The translations under genes and the position numbers were made by a program. Source: Lachnospiraceae bacterium UBA7093 (lineage in GTDB: Bacteria > Bacillota > Clostridia > Lachnospirales > Lachnospiraceae). Taken from it: a stretch of 64,000 nt of DNA. Location of the stretch: assembly GCA_002492465.1 (NCBI GenBank), contig DKYT01000062.1, forward strand, positions 5,839 to 69,838, written 5' to 3'. Of this stretch, positions 25,235 through 33,963 are shown piece after piece. The stretch's first letter is position 1, and every line of letters begins with the position of its first letter. A model generated the notes under the pieces. That model searched no databases. It was given only the letters and a program-made list of their open reading frames with translations, and had not been told where the DNA came from.

Positions 25235-26830
25235 TTACCATCGTTCCCAAAAAACGTAGATGATCGTAATAAAGGTGAGCAGTGCAATGATACCGCTGTT
25301 TACAACGTGCATGGCTGCTGCTTTTACCGCTGTAAGACGGTCATTCCCCCAATGAGAATAGGAGGGAATATAGTATTTGTTTCCCAGCCCCAGGGCAATG
25401 GCAATGTAAACCAGACAGATCGCCACATAACGGAAGTCGCTGCTGCAGGTGTAGGGATAAATAATCACAAACGCCCCAAAGGAAATCAGCATGATCACAT
25501 AGCCGGTGAGGAGAAAAATCGTGTCCTCCCGGCGCGTTCTCCTGTCAAGAAGTGTGACAGCCAGTAAAAGGGCAGTAAGAATGCCAAGCACCACCGCCAG
25601 CACAAAGGTAATCTGGCAAAGTACCAGAAGAATGTGGGGCAGGTCTGTGGGGTACTCCTCTGCAAACAGGGAGGTGTGGAACATAATGACCCAGGTGTTA
25701 TGGCATGCCTTTGCGCTGATGGGGTGAAAGGGAAAGGCGAAATTCCAGTCCGAAAATGCCGGAATGCCCAGCCTGCTCCATAAGCTGTAGGTGTCCGTGT
25801 ACATGGGAGAAGTTACGCCGGGAACAGGGACACCGGGCTTTTCGCCAAACTGGATCAGGTTGCGGACAATCCAGGAAAGACCCACAGGGGCAACGATCAG
25901 GGCAAAAATGCAGTAATTTTTAATCCATTGCAAAATAAGGCTTTTCTTCCGGGAGTGGATCACGGAAATAAAATGCATCAGGAAAAGAATGCCCAGAGGA
26001 ATGGCGAGAACAGCGGAATTAAGCTTGGTGATCATGCCAAATCCGATGCACAGCGCCAGTCTTATCAATCCTGCTATATTTTTATTGCGCACCCATTTTA
26101 AAGATTCCAAAATAGTCAGGCACATGAAAAGAATGGTCAGCATATCGTTGTTGACGCTTCCTGCCATAATAATGGTGGCGGGGTGGAATGCCATAAAGGC
26201 AAGTCCGATATAAAGTCCCTTGCCTTTTATTTCCAGAGTATTCAGAATCCGCCAGGTTACCACCATGCACAGGCAGGAGTAAAGGAGGGGTAAAATCTGC
26301 AGATTTTCAAAGGCAAGCTCTTCCGTTACGCCCAGCCAGATGTTCAATTGAAGCCAAAGGCAGGAAACAATATGGTGGAAGGGCGGATGATAGTAGGCAA
26401 AAAGCTCATAGGGATTTAAGTCCGGCAGCTTATGAAATTTGTACAGGTATTCAATATAGCCTATATGCCCGGGGTTCACGAAATCAGTGCCCATACCGGT
26501 GTAAGCGCCGGCATCGTGCTGACGGTCATACAGCCCGGACAGAAGTACATAGCTGCACCGCAGCAGAACGCCCAGCAAAATCATCATATAGACAATCACA
26601 TTTTCAGTCAGGCGCCGGGACAGCTTCAGATAAATCAGCACACCTCCGTAGACACAGAAAATGCAGGTGAGAACCAGAACCTTGGTATAATGGCTGGTGT
26701 AAAAGAAGCCGCTGCCCTGTCCTGCCGCCGTAAAAAGACAGCATACAAGGATGGTCAGGCTCAGGCAAAGGAGGGTTCCCTTGGAGAAGGTCTGGTTGTC
26801 ATCGGTATTTTGATATGGCAGTGTTTTCAT
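25235..26830 (-). CDS. GT39-like polytopic glycosyltransferase
   Basis: The 531-residue membrane protein has about ten to twelve hydrophobic segments. An early extracytoplasmic loop with DRQHDAGAYTGMG and later YYHPPFHHIVSC resembles the acidic/His loops of the PMT/ArnT-like (GT-C) superfamily, which use lipid-linked sugars. Substrate and acceptor are unknown. AAAGGA lies eight bases before the ATG. It is 20 bases downstream of the lipoprotein gene, so the two are probably cotranscribed and may work at the cell surface. Confidence 0.7.
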   Translation of the reverse strand: MKTLPYQNTDDNQTFSKGTLLCLSLTILVCCLFTAAGQGSGFFYTSHYTKVLVLTCIFCVYGGVLIYLKLSRRLTENVIVYMMILLGVLLRCSYVLLSGLYDRQHDAGAYTGMGTDFVNPGHIGYIEYLYKFHKLPDLNPYELFAYYHPPFHHIVSCLWLQLNIWLGVTEELAFENLQILPLLYSCLCMVVTWRILNTLEIKGKGLYIGLAFMAFHPATIIMAGSVNNDMLTILFMCLTILESLKWVRNKNIAGLIRLALCIGFGMITKLNSAVLAIPLGILFLMHFISVIHSRKKSLILQWIKNYCIFALIVAPVGLSWIVRNLIQFGEKPGVPVPGVTSPMYTDTYSLWSRLGIPAFSDWNFAFPFHPISAKACHNTWVIMFHTSLFAEEYPTDLPHILLVLCQITFVLAVVLGILTALLLAVTLLDRRTRREDTIFLLTGYVIMLISFGAFVIIYPYTCSSDFRYVAICLVYIAIALGLGNKYYIPSYSHWGNDRLTAVKAAAMHVVNSGIIALLTFITIIYVFWERW

Positions 26831-26850
26831 TTATGGATCCTTTCGGTTTC

Positions 26851-27918
26851 TTAATAAATAGAAGTCACGTTTGTAATCTCGTTTTCGGTCACCTGAAACC
26901 GCCAGATGGAGTGCCCTGGAATGCGGTGTTCTGTGAGATACCAGAAATCGTCGATTGCGGTCATATAGTAAGGGGTTCCGCCTCCGATAAAGTAATGATA
27001 GATTTCCTCATAATCGCCCCTTGCAAGATCTTTTAGATCTTTAACCCGCAGCATGGTGGCGTAATCCTGGTTTCCGGTATCGTCGGTGGAGATGGTGATG
27101 TAATAATAATCCTGTATGGGAGTGAGCTGTACCATTCCGGCAAGTTCCGGCGGGACAGTGTATTCCTTTTGAACCTGAAAGCTGTAAAGATCCGCTTCTA
27201 TGATGCTGGAGTTGCCGGATACAAAGTAAATACGGTCCTCTACAATGGTAAAGGAACGTACATATACCTGGGCAAGGGAAGGAATCCTATAGATTCCTGT
27301 CAGATACATACGGGAATCCCCCTGAGGATGCCGGAAAAGATACATTTCCCCGCTTTGGGAACTCCACACATAAAAGGTATCTGTGTATGTATCATAGACA
27401 ATATAATGAGGGCGGTTGCCGATTTCCGTAAACTCCTGGGTGGGAACAAAAATCTTTTGACCGCTGGCATTGGTATCCTTTTCCATAATCAGGACCCGGT
27501 TGTTTTCCGTATCATCGATGAGATAAACCTGCCCGTCGCTTGCCAGGGTATGTCCCATGGAAATATCCGTTGTCATAACCTGCCATTCATACAGGGGATC
27601 GGTCAGGTTATCATGATAGATTACCTGGTTGTTATAGCAGTCCACAATGAAGTAAGTATCCTCCACCTTCGTAATATAGGTAGGAACATTCAGACTGGGA
27701 TTGGGATTGTTCGGTACGGTATCCAAAAGAGAAGGGTCAAAATCAATCAGAGAGGACTCCCGCAGATAGTCTTTTGGAATATATGGTTCTGCAGGTTCCG
27801 GTCTTTTGGCGCTGCAGGCGGTGAGAAAAACCATGGAAATACTCAGAAGAATCCCCCCGGCGGATAAAATGACGCCTCTTTTCATAAAATTACTTTTTTT
27901 CGGTTGCTTTTCGTTCAT
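26851..27918 (-). CDS. Predicted beta-propeller lipoprotein
   Basis: A hydrophobic signal ends with FLTACSAKR, a lipobox with Cys about residue 35, so the mature protein is anchored outside the membrane. The rest is beta-rich with repeated Y/W-x-x-D/N blades (VEDTYFIVDCYNNQVIYHD, SDGQVYLIDDTENNRVLI, YDTYTDTFYVW), suggesting a propeller. Function is not recognised. Two starts are possible: ATG 27918, with transcription predicted almost at the start codon, or ATG 27885 (MKRGVILSAGG), which gives a more ordinary signal peptide. Neither has a good ribosome binding site. Confidence 0.7.
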   Translation of the reverse strand: MNEKQPKKSNFMKRGVILSAGGILLSISMVFLTACSAKRPEPAEPYIPKDYLRESSLIDFDPSLLDTVPNNPNPSLNVPTYITKVEDTYFIVDCYNNQVIYHDNLTDPLYEWQVMTTDISMGHTLASDGQVYLIDDTENNRVLIMEKDTNASGQKIFVPTQEFTEIGNRPHYIVYDTYTDTFYVWSSQSGEMYLFRHPQGDSRMYLTGIYRIPSLAQVYVRSFTIVEDRIYFVSGNSSIIEADLYSFQVQKEYTVPPELAGMVQLTPIQDYYYITISTDDTGNQDYATMLRVKDLKDLARGDYEEIYHYFIGGGTPYYMTAIDDFWYLTEHRIPGHSIWRFQVTENEITNVTSIY

Positions 27919-27924
27919 ACAGTT

Positions 27925-27953
27925 ATTATAAATTTTTTGCTTTTAATATACAA
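27925..27953 (-). promoter_or_regulatory. Promoter of the lipoprotein-GT39-BMP-phosphoesterase operon
   Basis: Minus-strand TTGTAT (27948-27953) and TATAAT (27925-27930) are spaced by 17 bases. The -10 box is only seven bases before ATG 27918, so that start would be leaderless. Confidence 0.65.
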
Positions 27954-28021
27954 CGTTTTTTTGTATACTGAAAATAGATTTTGAGAGATCGGCAAAACCG
28001 CAAGGCGAGGGAGATATTGTT

Positions 28022-29119
28022 ATGAGGGAGTATAAGGAAAACAAAGAATTTCGAATCCTGTCCGCATTGGGTATTATTTTTGTGGTGGCAGGACATTTAG
28101 GATATAACGTTTTTGAGATTGGGGACCTGTTTCCCTATTATTCATTTCATGTTTTCATTTTTTTGTTTGTATCGGGATATTTTTACAGGCAGGAAGCGGA
28201 GGAACGGATCGGAAGCTATATTCTGGGAAAAGTGGTAACCCTTCTTGTACCTTATTTTATATGGAACCTTTTTTATGGAATTCTTGCGGCGCTTCTTCAT
28301 GGCGTTGGTTTTTCCATAGGGGAGGGTTTATCCTTAAGGACGCTGTTTCTTTCTCCTTTCCTGGACGGGCACCAGTTTATGTATAACTTTCCGGCATGGT
28401 TCGTTCCCGTGCTGTTTATGCTGGAGGTGCTCAATGTGCTGATGCGCAAAATCCTGTCGCTCCTTCGTCTGAACAAAGAATGGCTGATTTTTGCCGGATG
28501 CCTGATCGCCGGAATGGCGACGGTGTGGCTTGCCACAGGCGGGCATGTGTGGGGCTATTATAAGCTGCCGGGAAGGCTGCTTTTTATGATGCCGGGCTTC
28601 CAGATGGGAAGGATTTATCGGGAAAAGCTGGAAAAAAGAGATACTCTGGGGAACGGACCGTATTTCCTGATTGTAATCGGAATACAGGTGCTGATCACGA
28701 TCTTATGCGGCGGACTTGCTTTCAGCGCCGTCTGGGTGGGGAGCTTTGCCAACGGTCCCCTGGTTCCCTATCTGACGGTTATGACGGGAATTGCCTTTTG
28801 GCTGAGGGTGGCAAGGGTGATAAAGAATATGCCTTATCTGGCTGAAAAAATGGTTTTTATAGGAAGAAATACGTATTCTGTGATGATGCATCACGTGGTC
28901 TGTTTTATGCTGGTGAAGGGATTCTTTTATCTGTGCAGCCTGTATACGCCCTTGTGCGGCGAATTTGACAGGGAAATGTTTTTTCAGGAAATAAATTTTG
29001 TATACCTTGCAGGAGGAGCGGAGGCAAGCAAATGGATTTACCTGTTTGTGGGGATTGGACTGCCCCTGGCGATTGGCGTGCTGCAGCAAAAAATATTTGA
29101 CAAAGTCAGAGGGGTATGA
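28022..29119 (+). CDS. Acyltransferase family 3 membrane protein
   Basis: This 365-residue protein has about ten membrane segments. The N-terminus carries ILSALGIIFVVAGHLGYN with the conserved His, and HVFIFLFVSGYFYR matches the FxxSGF-type motif of acyltransferase-3 enzymes. These transfer acetyl or other acyl groups to extracytoplasmic sugars. Acceptor unknown. It starts 104 bases from the divergent lipoprotein operon, and a terminator follows. Confidence 0.85.
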   Translation: MREYKENKEFRILSALGIIFVVAGHLGYNVFEIGDLFPYYSFHVFIFLFVSGYFYRQEAEERIGSYILGKVVTLLVPYFIWNLFYGILAALLHGVGFSIGEGLSLRTLFLSPFLDGHQFMYNFPAWFVPVLFMLEVLNVLMRKILSLLRLNKEWLIFAGCLIAGMATVWLATGGHVWGYYKLPGRLLFMMPGFQMGRIYREKLEKRDTLGNGPYFLIVIGIQVLITILCGGLAFSAVWVGSFANGPLVPYLTVMTGIAFWLRVARVIKNMPYLAEKMVFIGRNTYSVMMHHVVCFMLVKGFFYLCSLYTPLCGEFDREMFFQEINFVYLAGGAEASKWIYLFVGIGLPLAIGVLQQKIFDKVRGV

Positions 29120-29181
29120 TAAGCTGAGTTCACTTACCGCTTAGAAAACGAAAGAAATTGATGATGAATTATGTACAGGTG

Positions 29182-29216
29182 ACCTGTCTGTGGAGATACC
29201 ATGGGCAGGTTTTTTG
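29182..29216 (+). terminator. Intrinsic terminator after the acyltransferase
   Basis: ACCTGTCTGTGG (29182-29193) pairs fully, with three G-T pairs, to CCATGGGCAGGT (29199-29210), followed by TTTTTTG. The upstream ACAGGT (29175-29180) could pair with ACCTGT instead and open the stem. Confidence 0.8.
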
Positions 29217-29276
29217 TTAGATAAGCCGGCTCGCAAAGCGTGGCGGCGTTCGTTATGTTTTGGAATGGAGGAAAGA

Positions 29277-31232
29277 ATGAAAAAAAGAGTTTTTAAGCGG
29301 AAAAAGAACGTGATTGTGAGAAAAATACGAAAAGGTGCGGGGAAGGCTGTTTTGTGGGCTGCGGCAGCAGGTCTTATTTTAAGCGTACCCGCTCCGGTTT
29401 ATGGAAAGGAAAGTTCTAAAAAGGTTGTGTCCTACATCTATCATAGACATGTGGGGAGCGGCGATGCCCAGGGAGGCTGCTACGGAAAAGCAATAGAGCA
29501 TATCCATCAGGGAAGCCCGGAGACAGGAGGCGCCTGCTATCAGATTCCGGTGTACCATACCCACCAGGGAAGCGCAGAAACGGGCGGCGGCTGTTATACG
29601 GTGCCCATTGAGCATATCCACAAGGGCAATAAAACCCAGGGCGGTGAATGCTATGTACCGGATAAAATCCACAGCCATACGGAAAGCTGCTATGAGTCAG
29701 GAAGATGCACGGTGCATTTTACCCAGGAAAGTGTGATTGAAACCCTGGAAGGGGATTGCCCCAGCCATCAGAAAACCACCCTGGTGCGGGCGAAAGGAAC
29801 CGAGGTTCACGAAAACTGCGGAAAAGGAACCACAAGCGGCGAACGGCTTTACTGTCAGAGCTGCGGCGTGATGTCGCCCACCCGTCATTCCTACAACAAT
29901 CAGATCTGCGGTTTGGAGGACGGGCAGGTGCTGGAGTATCGAATCAATTGCAGCAAAAAGACGGACGGCTACAAAATCGGCTGTGGGAAAAAGGATGGAG
30001 AAATAGATTTTTATAATTGCAGCTGCAAAAAGACCATAGACGGATATGAGCTTAACTGCGGACTTACAGAGGAGGAACCCTGCGGCAGGCTGATTCTTTC
30101 CAATGAAACGGAGGGAAAAGAGGAGCAGGTCACCTTAAAAGTATGTTTTGAAGATCTTACGGGAGATAAACTAAAGCCCGCAGAGAATCCCTTCTGCTGG
30201 CTGAATGAGCAGGGAGAGGAGATTGGCGGAGGCGATCAAATCCAAGTGGCGGAAAACGGAACCTACGGTGTAAGGATACGGCTGGAAAATGAGGATATAG
30301 ACCCCGCCGGGCTTTACAGCAGCATTTTTGTGGACAATATTTATAAGGAAGTTTTGCCTTCCGCCACTCCCCAGCCATCGGTAGTACCGACGGCTGTGCC
30401 AACGGCAGTACCGACGGCTGTGCCAACGGTAGCGCCAACGACAGTGCCGACGACGGTACCGGAGCATAGTCCCGCCCCTGTAAATTCCCCTGAGCCTGCA
30501 AGGACGCCTGTACCTTCCCAGATGCCGGAAATTGCGCCCGGAGGTTCTGAAAGCAACCGAGGAGATGATTTGGCTCAGGAAAATGCCGGTGGAGAGAACA
30601 CAGATGAGGAGGGAGTGAATCAAATAGTGGAAGAGCAGCCTTCCCCAACGCCCGGTAATCTCAGAAAACTGCCCCAAAAAGAAACGGACAGCGGCAGTTT
30701 GGGAAAGAAAGGACATAAAACGTCCGGCGAGAAGGAACAGGTGATACCTGAACAGGCGATACCGGAGAAGGCAATACATGAGACGGAGCCTGAGATACAA
30801 GAGGTGGAACAGGTTTCTCTGCCGGAAGTCAAAACGGAAGGAAGTCTGTCGTATCAGATTCATCAGAAGGAAAAGCAGGGAGGATTTTTTACCCTTCCCG
30901 GAGTTAAAATCATTTCCATTACCGCAGGAAGCGCGCTGCTGCTGTTAGGGCTGTTTCTGTTGCTTTTATACTTACGGCATAGTGTAAAAATATACAATGA
31001 TGATGGAGAAGGCAGGATGCTTTACCTGGGACGTTGTCCTGTGAGAAAAGAGGAGGAGCTTTATGAAATCACCATTGAGGAGCAGATGATAGAACGGGCA
31101 TATACCAACAGATATTGTATCAAACCCGGACTTTTCAGGCTTGGAAAGAGAGAAGAAACCCAGCTTGCCGTATATAAGGAAGGCAGAAACGTTGTGCTTG
31201 CCCTTGCCAGGGAAATGATTGCCGTGTTTTAA
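29277..31232 (+). CDS. Surface protein with 19-residue His/Cys repeats and a C-terminal membrane anchor
   Basis: The 651-residue protein starts with a very basic stretch and a hydrophobic signal. Residues about 55-135 hold four tandem units of exactly 19 residues, consensus HxHxGxxxxGGxCYxxxxx, followed by a degenerate HSHTESCYESGRC. Cys-rich segments with CPSH, CQSC, NCSC and NCG continue to about residue 275. A Pro/Thr/Val linker (VPTAVPTAVPTAV) and an acidic spacer lead to a membrane segment (about 543-565) and an 85-residue cytoplasmic tail. The His/Cys pattern suggests metal binding or disulfides, by inference. I do not recognise a family. ATG 29277 follows GGAGG by five bases; the frame is open farther upstream. 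Confidence 0.8.
   Translation: MKKRVFKRKKNVIVRKIRKGAGKAVLWAAAAGLILSVPAPVYGKESSKKVVSYIYHRHVGSGDAQGGCYGKAIEHIHQGSPETGGACYQIPVYHTHQGSAETGGGCYTVPIEHIHKGNKTQGGECYVPDKIHSHTESCYESGRCTVHFTQESVIETLEGDCPSHQKTTLVRAKGTEVHENCGKGTTSGERLYCQSCGVMSPTRHSYNNQICGLEDGQVLEYRINCSKKTDGYKIGCGKKDGEIDFYNCSCKKTIDGYELNCGLTEEEPCGRLILSNETEGKEEQVTLKVCFEDLTGDKLKPAENPFCWLNEQGEEIGGGDQIQVAENGTYGVRIRLENEDIDPAGLYSSIFVDNIYKEVLPSATPQPSVVPTAVPTAVPTAVPTVAPTTVPTTVPEHSPAPVNSPEPARTPVPSQMPEIAPGGSESNRGDDLAQENAGGENTDEEGVNQIVEEQPSPTPGNLRKLPQKETDSGSLGKKGHKTSGEKEQVIPEQAIPEKAIHETEPEIQEVEQVSLPEVKTEGSLSYQIHQKEKQGGFFTLPGVKIISITAGSALLLLGLFLLLLYLRHSVKIYNDDGEGRMLYLGRCPVRKEEELYEITIEEQMIERAYTNRYCIKPGLFRLGKREETQLAVYKEGRNVVLALAREMIAVF
30388..30460. repeat. 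12-base minisatellite encoding a Val-Pro-Thr linker
   Basis: Repeats near CCGACGGCTGTG/CCAACGGCAGTA run about six times and encode VPTAVPTAVPTAV-type sequence. Such tracts change copy number easily. Confidence 0.7.
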
Positions 31233-31313
31233 GGAAAAAACAGGGGCTTCTTTTTCAGAAAAACCTTGCTTTTGCATAATGAACGTGATAGACTCATGGT
31301 GTTTACAAAATTA

Positions 31314-31329
31314 ATGCATAATTATGCAT
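31314..31329. promoter_or_regulatory. Perfect 16-bp palindrome upstream of the amino-acid transporter
   Basis: ATGCATAATTATGCAT is its own reverse complement and lies 15 bases before the binding-protein start. Its TGCAT-AATT-ATGCA layout resembles ARG boxes bound by ArgR, which would fit an amino-acid importer. TTTACA at about 31302-31307 may be the -35. The ArgR assignment is an inference. Confidence 0.55.
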
Positions 31330-31344
31330 AAGGAGGAGAGTATT

Positions 31345-32124
31345 ATGAAAAAATTAGTCGCATTATTATTGGCGGCAGTGATGACCATGAGTCTACTTAC
31401 AGCTTGTGGTAATAAGACCGCTGAAGAGGCAACCTCTCAGGCGATGGATGACGGCGTACTTACGGTAGGAACCAATGCAGAATTTCCGCCCTTTGAGTAC
31501 GTTGATGACAATGGAGAAGCGGATGGCTTTGACATTGCGCTGATCAAGGCAATCGGCGAGAAGCTGGGCGCAGAGGTAGTAGTGGAGAACATGGAGTTTG
31601 ATTCACTGGTGGCATCCATTGGAAGCAAGATTGACGTTGCCATTGCAGGTATGACCGTTACCGACGAAAGAAAAGAGTCCGTTGATTTTTCGGATTCCTA
31701 CTATGAAGCGGTGCAGTATGTTATTCTTCCGGCGGACTCTGAAATTGCAACAGCCGAGGATTTGGTTGGAAAAACCATCGGCGTTCAGCTGGGAACCACA
31801 GGAGACTTTATTGCAAGCGATGATATTGCAGATACCACAGTACAGCAGTACAACAAGGCGGTGGATGCAGTGAACGACCTGATAAACGGAAGGCTTGACT
31901 GTGTGATCATAGACAAAAATCCTGCGCTGGTATTTGAAAGCAGATTTGAGGGACAGGTAAAGGCTGTTCCCGGCGAGCAGTTCGATTTTGGCGTTGAGGA
32001 ATATGCCATTGCGCTGCCTAAGGGAGATACTGCACTTACCCAGCAGATCAATGAGGCATTGGCTGAAATTAAGGAAGACGGAACCTTTGACCAGTTGGTA
32101 AAGACTTATATTGAAGGGGAATAA
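31345..32124 (+). CDS. Amino-acid ABC transporter substrate-binding lipoprotein
   Basis: The 259-residue lipoprotein has signal MKKLVALLLAAVMTMSLLTACG with Cys22. The family-3 solute-binding fold follows: GTNAEFPPFEYVDDNGEADGFDIALIKAI, then VAIAGMTVTDERKESVDFSDSYYEA and GVQLGTTGDF. These bind polar amino acids such as Gln, Arg, Cys or His. ATG 31345 follows AAGGAGGAG; an in-frame ATG at 31324 lies in the palindrome and is unlikely. It is first of a three-gene importer operon. Confidence 0.93.
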   Translation: MKKLVALLLAAVMTMSLLTACGNKTAEEATSQAMDDGVLTVGTNAEFPPFEYVDDNGEADGFDIALIKAIGEKLGAEVVVENMEFDSLVASIGSKIDVAIAGMTVTDERKESVDFSDSYYEAVQYVILPADSEIATAEDLVGKTIGVQLGTTGDFIASDDIADTTVQQYNKAVDAVNDLINGRLDCVIIDKNPALVFESRFEGQVKAVPGEQFDFGVEEYAIALPKGDTALTQQINEALAEIKEDGTFDQLVKTYIEGE

Positions 32125-32150
32125 GAAATCCGGATATAAGAAAGCATTCA

Positions 32151-32186
32151 GGGGATAGCATAGCAGCGTATATGCTATCCCCTTTT
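32151..32186 (+). terminator. Intercistronic hairpin with short U-tract
   Basis: GGGGATAGCATA (32151-32162) pairs perfectly with TATGCTATCCCC (32171-32182), then TTTT. It lies between binding protein and permease and probably ends part of the transcripts, raising binding-protein yield. Confidence 0.75.
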
Positions 32187-32209
32187 GGGAAGAGAAAGGA
32201 GCTTGTGAC

Positions 32210-32911
32210 ATGCAGGCATGGTTTGATAAAGTGGGAAAAATGTTTGAGATGGCATTTGTCACCGGAGACAGATGGAAGCTTTACCTGAAAGGCTTAAGCG
32301 TTACCCTGGAGGTCGCTTTTTTTGCAGCAATACTGGGCTTGCTCATCGGTACGCTGGTGGCGCTTATGAAGCTGTCCACCAAAAGAAACGGGAAAAAGAC
32401 CCTTTGGGCGCGGATTGCCAACGCTTACATAGATGTGATCAGGGGAACGCCGTCGGTACTGCAGCTGTTGATCATGTGGTTTATTGTGTTAAAAAACTGC
32501 AAAAACGGGGTGCTGATTGCAGTGCTGTCTTTCGGTATTAACAGCGGCGCTTATGTTGCGGAGATTGTGCGTGCCGGCATTCTGGCAGTGGACAAAGGGC
32601 AGACGGAGGCGGGGCGGTCCCTGGGACTTTCCAAAGCGCAGACCATGATCTACATTGTGATTCCCCAGGCGATTAAGAATGTGCTTCCCCCTATTGGAAA
32701 TGAATTTATTGTGCTGCTGAAGGAGACGGCTATTGTGGGATACGTAAGCCTGACGGATCTTACCAGAACGGCAAATCAGATCTCTTCCAGAACCTACGAG
32801 GCGTTTATGCCGCTGATCGGAGCCGCCGTTATTTATTTTGTGATTATAAAGATACTGACTGTTTTATTGGATCAATTGGAGAGGAGACTGCGTAAAAGTG
32901 ATAATCGTTAA
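32210..32911 (+). CDS. Amino-acid ABC transporter permease
   Basis: The 233-residue His/Glu/Gln/Arg/opine-type permease has about four or five membrane segments. It carries YIDVIRGTPSVLQLLIMWF and the coupling loop GQTEAGRSLGLSKAQTMIYIVIPQAIKNVLPPIGNEFI. It forms a membrane dimer with the ATPase of the next gene, whose start overlaps its end by 14 bases. GAAAGGAG precedes the ATG. Confidence 0.93.
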   Translation: MQAWFDKVGKMFEMAFVTGDRWKLYLKGLSVTLEVAFFAAILGLLIGTLVALMKLSTKRNGKKTLWARIANAYIDVIRGTPSVLQLLIMWFIVLKNCKNGVLIAVLSFGINSGAYVAEIVRAGILAVDKGQTEAGRSLGLSKAQTMIYIVIPQAIKNVLPPIGNEFIVLLKETAIVGYVSLTDLTRTANQISSRTYEAFMPLIGAAVIYFVIIKILTVLLDQLERRLRKSDNR

Positions 32912-33620
32912 AGACCTGCACAAAAAATTTGAAGATAACCATGTACTGCGGGGCGTAAGCTATCATATACATCAGGGGGAAAAGATTGTGATTGTAGGTC
33001 CTTCCGGCTCCGGTAAGAGTACCTTTCTGCGCTGCCTGAATCTTCTGGAAACCCCTACAGAGGGTGAAATCTGGTTTGACGGACAGCTGATCACAGATCC
33101 CAAAATCAATATTGACAAGATCAGAGAGCATATGGGAATGGTATTCCAGAATTTTAATTTATTCAACAACCTTTCCATTATGGATAATATTACTTTGGCT
33201 CCGGTGAAATTAAAGCTGATGAACAAGGAACAGGCAAGTGAAAAAGCGCTTCAGCTTCTTGCAAGAGTAGGACTGAAGGAAAAGGCGGACGCTTTCCCCA
33301 GCCAGCTTTCCGGCGGGCAAAAGCAGAGGATCGCCATTGTAAGATCTCTTGCCATGAACCCCAGAGTAATGCTTTTTGACGAGCCTACCTCGGCTCTGGA
33401 TCCAGAAATGGTGGGCGAGGTTTTAGACGTAATGAAGGAGCTTGCAGAGAGCGGCATGACCATGGTGGTGGTGACCCATGAGATGGGGTTTGCCCGGGAA
33501 GTAGGGACTAAGGTGCTGTTTATGGATGAGGGGATTATTATGGAGGAGAATACGCCGGGAGAGTTCTTTGGGAATCCTCAATGTGCCAGATTGCAGGACT
33601 TCTTATCGAAGGTTTTGTAG
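32898..33620 (+). CDS. Amino-acid ABC transporter ATP-binding protein (GlnQ type)
   Basis: The 240-residue protein has Walker A GPSGSGKST (about 35-43), Q-loop MVFQNFNLF, signature LSGGQKQRIAI, Walker B VMLFDEPTSALDPE and the switch His in VVVTHEMGF. The start is GTG inside the permease gene, so the two are translationally coupled. It powers the importer at 31345-33620. Confidence 0.94.
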   Translation: MIIVKDLHKKFEDNHVLRGVSYHIHQGEKIVIVGPSGSGKSTFLRCLNLLETPTEGEIWFDGQLITDPKINIDKIREHMGMVFQNFNLFNNLSIMDNITLAPVKLKLMNKEQASEKALQLLARVGLKEKADAFPSQLSGGQKQRIAIVRSLAMNPRVMLFDEPTSALDPEMVGEVLDVMKELAESGMTMVVVTHEMGFAREVGTKVLFMDEGIIMEENTPGEFFGNPQCARLQDFLSKVL

Positions 33621-33623
33621 GAA

Positions 33624-33950
33624 GGAAAAGCGCGCCGGAAAGAGGCAGGTTCTGTGTCCGGATATGCCGGCGGCGCTCACGCAAAATGCGCATCCTTTAC
33701 AGACCCGTCTTTAAATCGGATTTCACTAACAGAATGCGGTGAGTGCTTCAAGCCGGTCGGGGCAGAGCCAGCGGCATCCGTGCCGCGAGGCTCTTAAAAC
33801 CGCCGTCCTGGCGGTTTTGCCCTCGTTTTTGAGGCATTCAGTAAGTGAAATAGCCGATTTTACGCCAGGGTCTGTAAAGGATGCGCATTTTGCATGGACG
33901 CCGCCGGCATATCCGGGCACAGAACCTGCCCCTTTCCGGCGCGCTTTTCC
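33624..33950. repeat. Palindromic dispersed repeat, copy 2 (complete)
   Basis: The outer arm 33624-33675 pairs with 33899-33950 with only two non-Watson-Crick positions. After a short internal loop, 33683-33706 pairs perfectly with 33868-33891. The core (about 33709-33865) repeats copy 1: TCGGATTTCACTAACAGAAT, the GCGGCATCCGTGCCGC hairpin, the AAAACCGCC/GGCGGTTTT hairpin and AGTAAGTGAAATAGC. The element starts four bases after the ATPase stop and ends 14 bases before the stop of the convergent membrane-protein gene. It fills this whole 343-base gap and could serve as a bidirectional terminator. Confidence 0.9.
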
Positions 33951-33963
33951 TTTTGCCAGAGTA

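Noticed and set aside
29211..29262. c-di-GMP riboswitch before the His/Cys repeat gene (CGCAAAGC present)
   Set aside because: The GGCAAACC segment and the paired tetraloop-receptor elements are missing.
30341..30863. Long minus-strand frames inside the repeat-protein gene
   Set aside because: They mirror the Val-Pro-Thr and Pro/Glu-rich repeats of the plus-strand gene and have no start signals.
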